A stretch of 64,000 nucleotides of DNA from Eudromia elegans. Its lineage: Eukaryota; Chordata; Aves; Tinamiformes; Tinamidae. Each line of letters starts with the position of its first letter. The first letter of the stretch is position 1. Under the pieces are notes generated by a model that was not told the DNA's origin, ran no database searches, and saw only the letters and a program-made list of their open reading frames with translations. A program made the position numbers and the translations under genes. Below are positions 63,236-64,000 of this stretch, piece after piece. The DNA lies in NCBI GenBank assembly GCA_003342815.1, contig PTEX01000235.1:682001-746000 (forward strand), written 5' to 3'.

Positions 63236-63690
63236 AGTTATGCACATGTCTGTCTGAGATGGTGATGCACCCAGATGTGGAATACTGTGTGCTGTGTTGG
63301 TCACATAATTTGAATTTTGATAGAGCAGAAACAAAAAAGTCAGAGAGAATGGCTCTTATGCAAAGAAGGAACACATAGACTGGAAGTGGAAAAAAAATAG
63401 TGAAAGCAGATATGACTGAAATCATAAATGGTGTGCAGAAAATGAATTAGCAACATTGACAGAAAAGAAAGGAGGGTGTACACATAATGAATTATCTGAT
63501 ATAAATTAAATGAAATATTTTTGCATGTGGAAGTTCTTGTCGCAGAGTTATCCACATGCCGCAGCTATAATGGGCTGCAAAAGAAATGAGAAATTTCATG
63601 GAAAACAGGTTTCTCAGTAGTTTATAAATTGGATAGTCCATCTTGAACTTTGAGTTACGAATTCTTATCTGCTAACTCAAAGACTGTAAA
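63236..63690 (+). mobile_element. Ancient CR1/L3-like LINE, right piece
   Basis: Degraded sequence starting about 60 bp after the young CR1. GATGTGGAATACTGTGTGCT (about 63275) resembles the H-L-E-Y-C-V block of CR1 RT. GATATGACTGAAATCATAAA followed by TGGTGTGCAGAAAATGAATT (63408-63449) matches the old CR1/L3 segment encoding D-M-x-E-x-I-K-x-x-x-G-V-E-K-x-N. The words TTGCATGTGGAAGTTCTTGT, GCAAAAGAAATGAGAAATTT and CATGGAAAACAGG (63521-63609) follow in the order expected for the end of ORF2. No open frame survives and indels are many. The chain of ordered matches makes the assignment fairly good, although it was not scored against a library. Confidence 0.6.
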
Positions 63691-64000
63691 ACTGGATCAT
63701 GGAAAGAGTTACAGGGAGCATATGAAACTAAATGTATTTCAAATTAACCTTTTCACTGAAAACACACAAAGCATATGACTGAAATATCTTAAGACTCAAG
63801 CCATGGTCTACTTGCAGGACATGGGGCTGGGTGCTCCCCTGTTGCCTCATGTAATGTTCTATACACTCATGGGTGTTGCCAAAGTAGATAACAAACTGAT
63901 ATAGATTATCCAGTAGGAGAAGTTGAAGTAAAAAGTTCATTACCATCCAAAAGTATTTTAAACCTTCAGAATTATCTGTGTAGAAGAGAACTGAGAAAAG
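63691..64000. other. Unique sequence at window end
   Basis: No gene or repeat was recognised. The minus-strand frame at 63728-63946 (72 codons) has no recognisable domain. The window ends without reaching a further feature. Confidence 0.5.

Overview
The window looks like an AT-rich, gene-poor stretch of a bird chromosome. The main evidence is its repeats. All convincing interspersed repeats are LINEs of the CR1 clade. Two of them have the avian-type 3' end: a short 3' UTR, a conserved stretch containing GGTTGGACTAGATGACCTCT, then a few copies of the octamer ATTCTATG instead of a poly(A) tail. A third short fragment ends in a similar octamer tail. I see no Alu, B1, L1 or LTR-retrovirus sequence, no bacterial-style gene packing, and no protein-coding exon with recognisable host homology. 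A crocodilian or turtle source is less likely, but the sequence alone does not exclude it.

Layout. 1-714 is unique AT-rich DNA. 715-1260 is a young, 5'-truncated CR1 3' end. About 1846-1956 is a second CR1 3' end from a different, older subfamily. From about 2 kb to 42 kb the DNA is mostly unique and AT-rich. It carries microsatellites and low-complexity tracts: a purine tract at 7.88 kb, (CAAA)8 at 8.88 kb, an A-rich purine tract at 18.1 kb, (ATTTT)17 at 22.6 kb and a polypurine tract at 35.6 kb. It also holds faint traces of very old antisense CR1/L3-like sequence (about 12.2-12.8 kb and 15.6 kb) and a possible hAT transposon end (18.3 kb). At 41.95-42.67 kb there is a rearranged CR1: an antisense endonuclease-domain fragment head to head with a sense fragment of the region after the RT. 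From 42.7 to 61.5 kb the DNA is again unique and AT-rich, including one stretch near 58 kb dense in homeodomain-type TAATTA motifs.

The most informative locus is 61.58-63.69 kb. A young CR1 with an open 399-residue reverse-transcriptase reading frame (61886-63085) lies in the same orientation between two pieces of a much older CR1/L3-like element. Its last ~545 bp are about 98% identical, counted by eye, to the copy at 715-1260. Seven isolated N bases fall inside this repeat.

No host gene, structured RNA gene or operon could be supported. The remaining open reading frames are short (125 codons or fewer), lack recognisable domains, and have lengths expected by chance in 64 kb of AT-rich DNA. 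I found no clear undescribed biological system. The better leads are the rearranged and nested CR1s, an imperfect ~70-nt stem-loop at 23.45 kb, and possible conserved noncoding elements. All of these need alignment data that I do not have.
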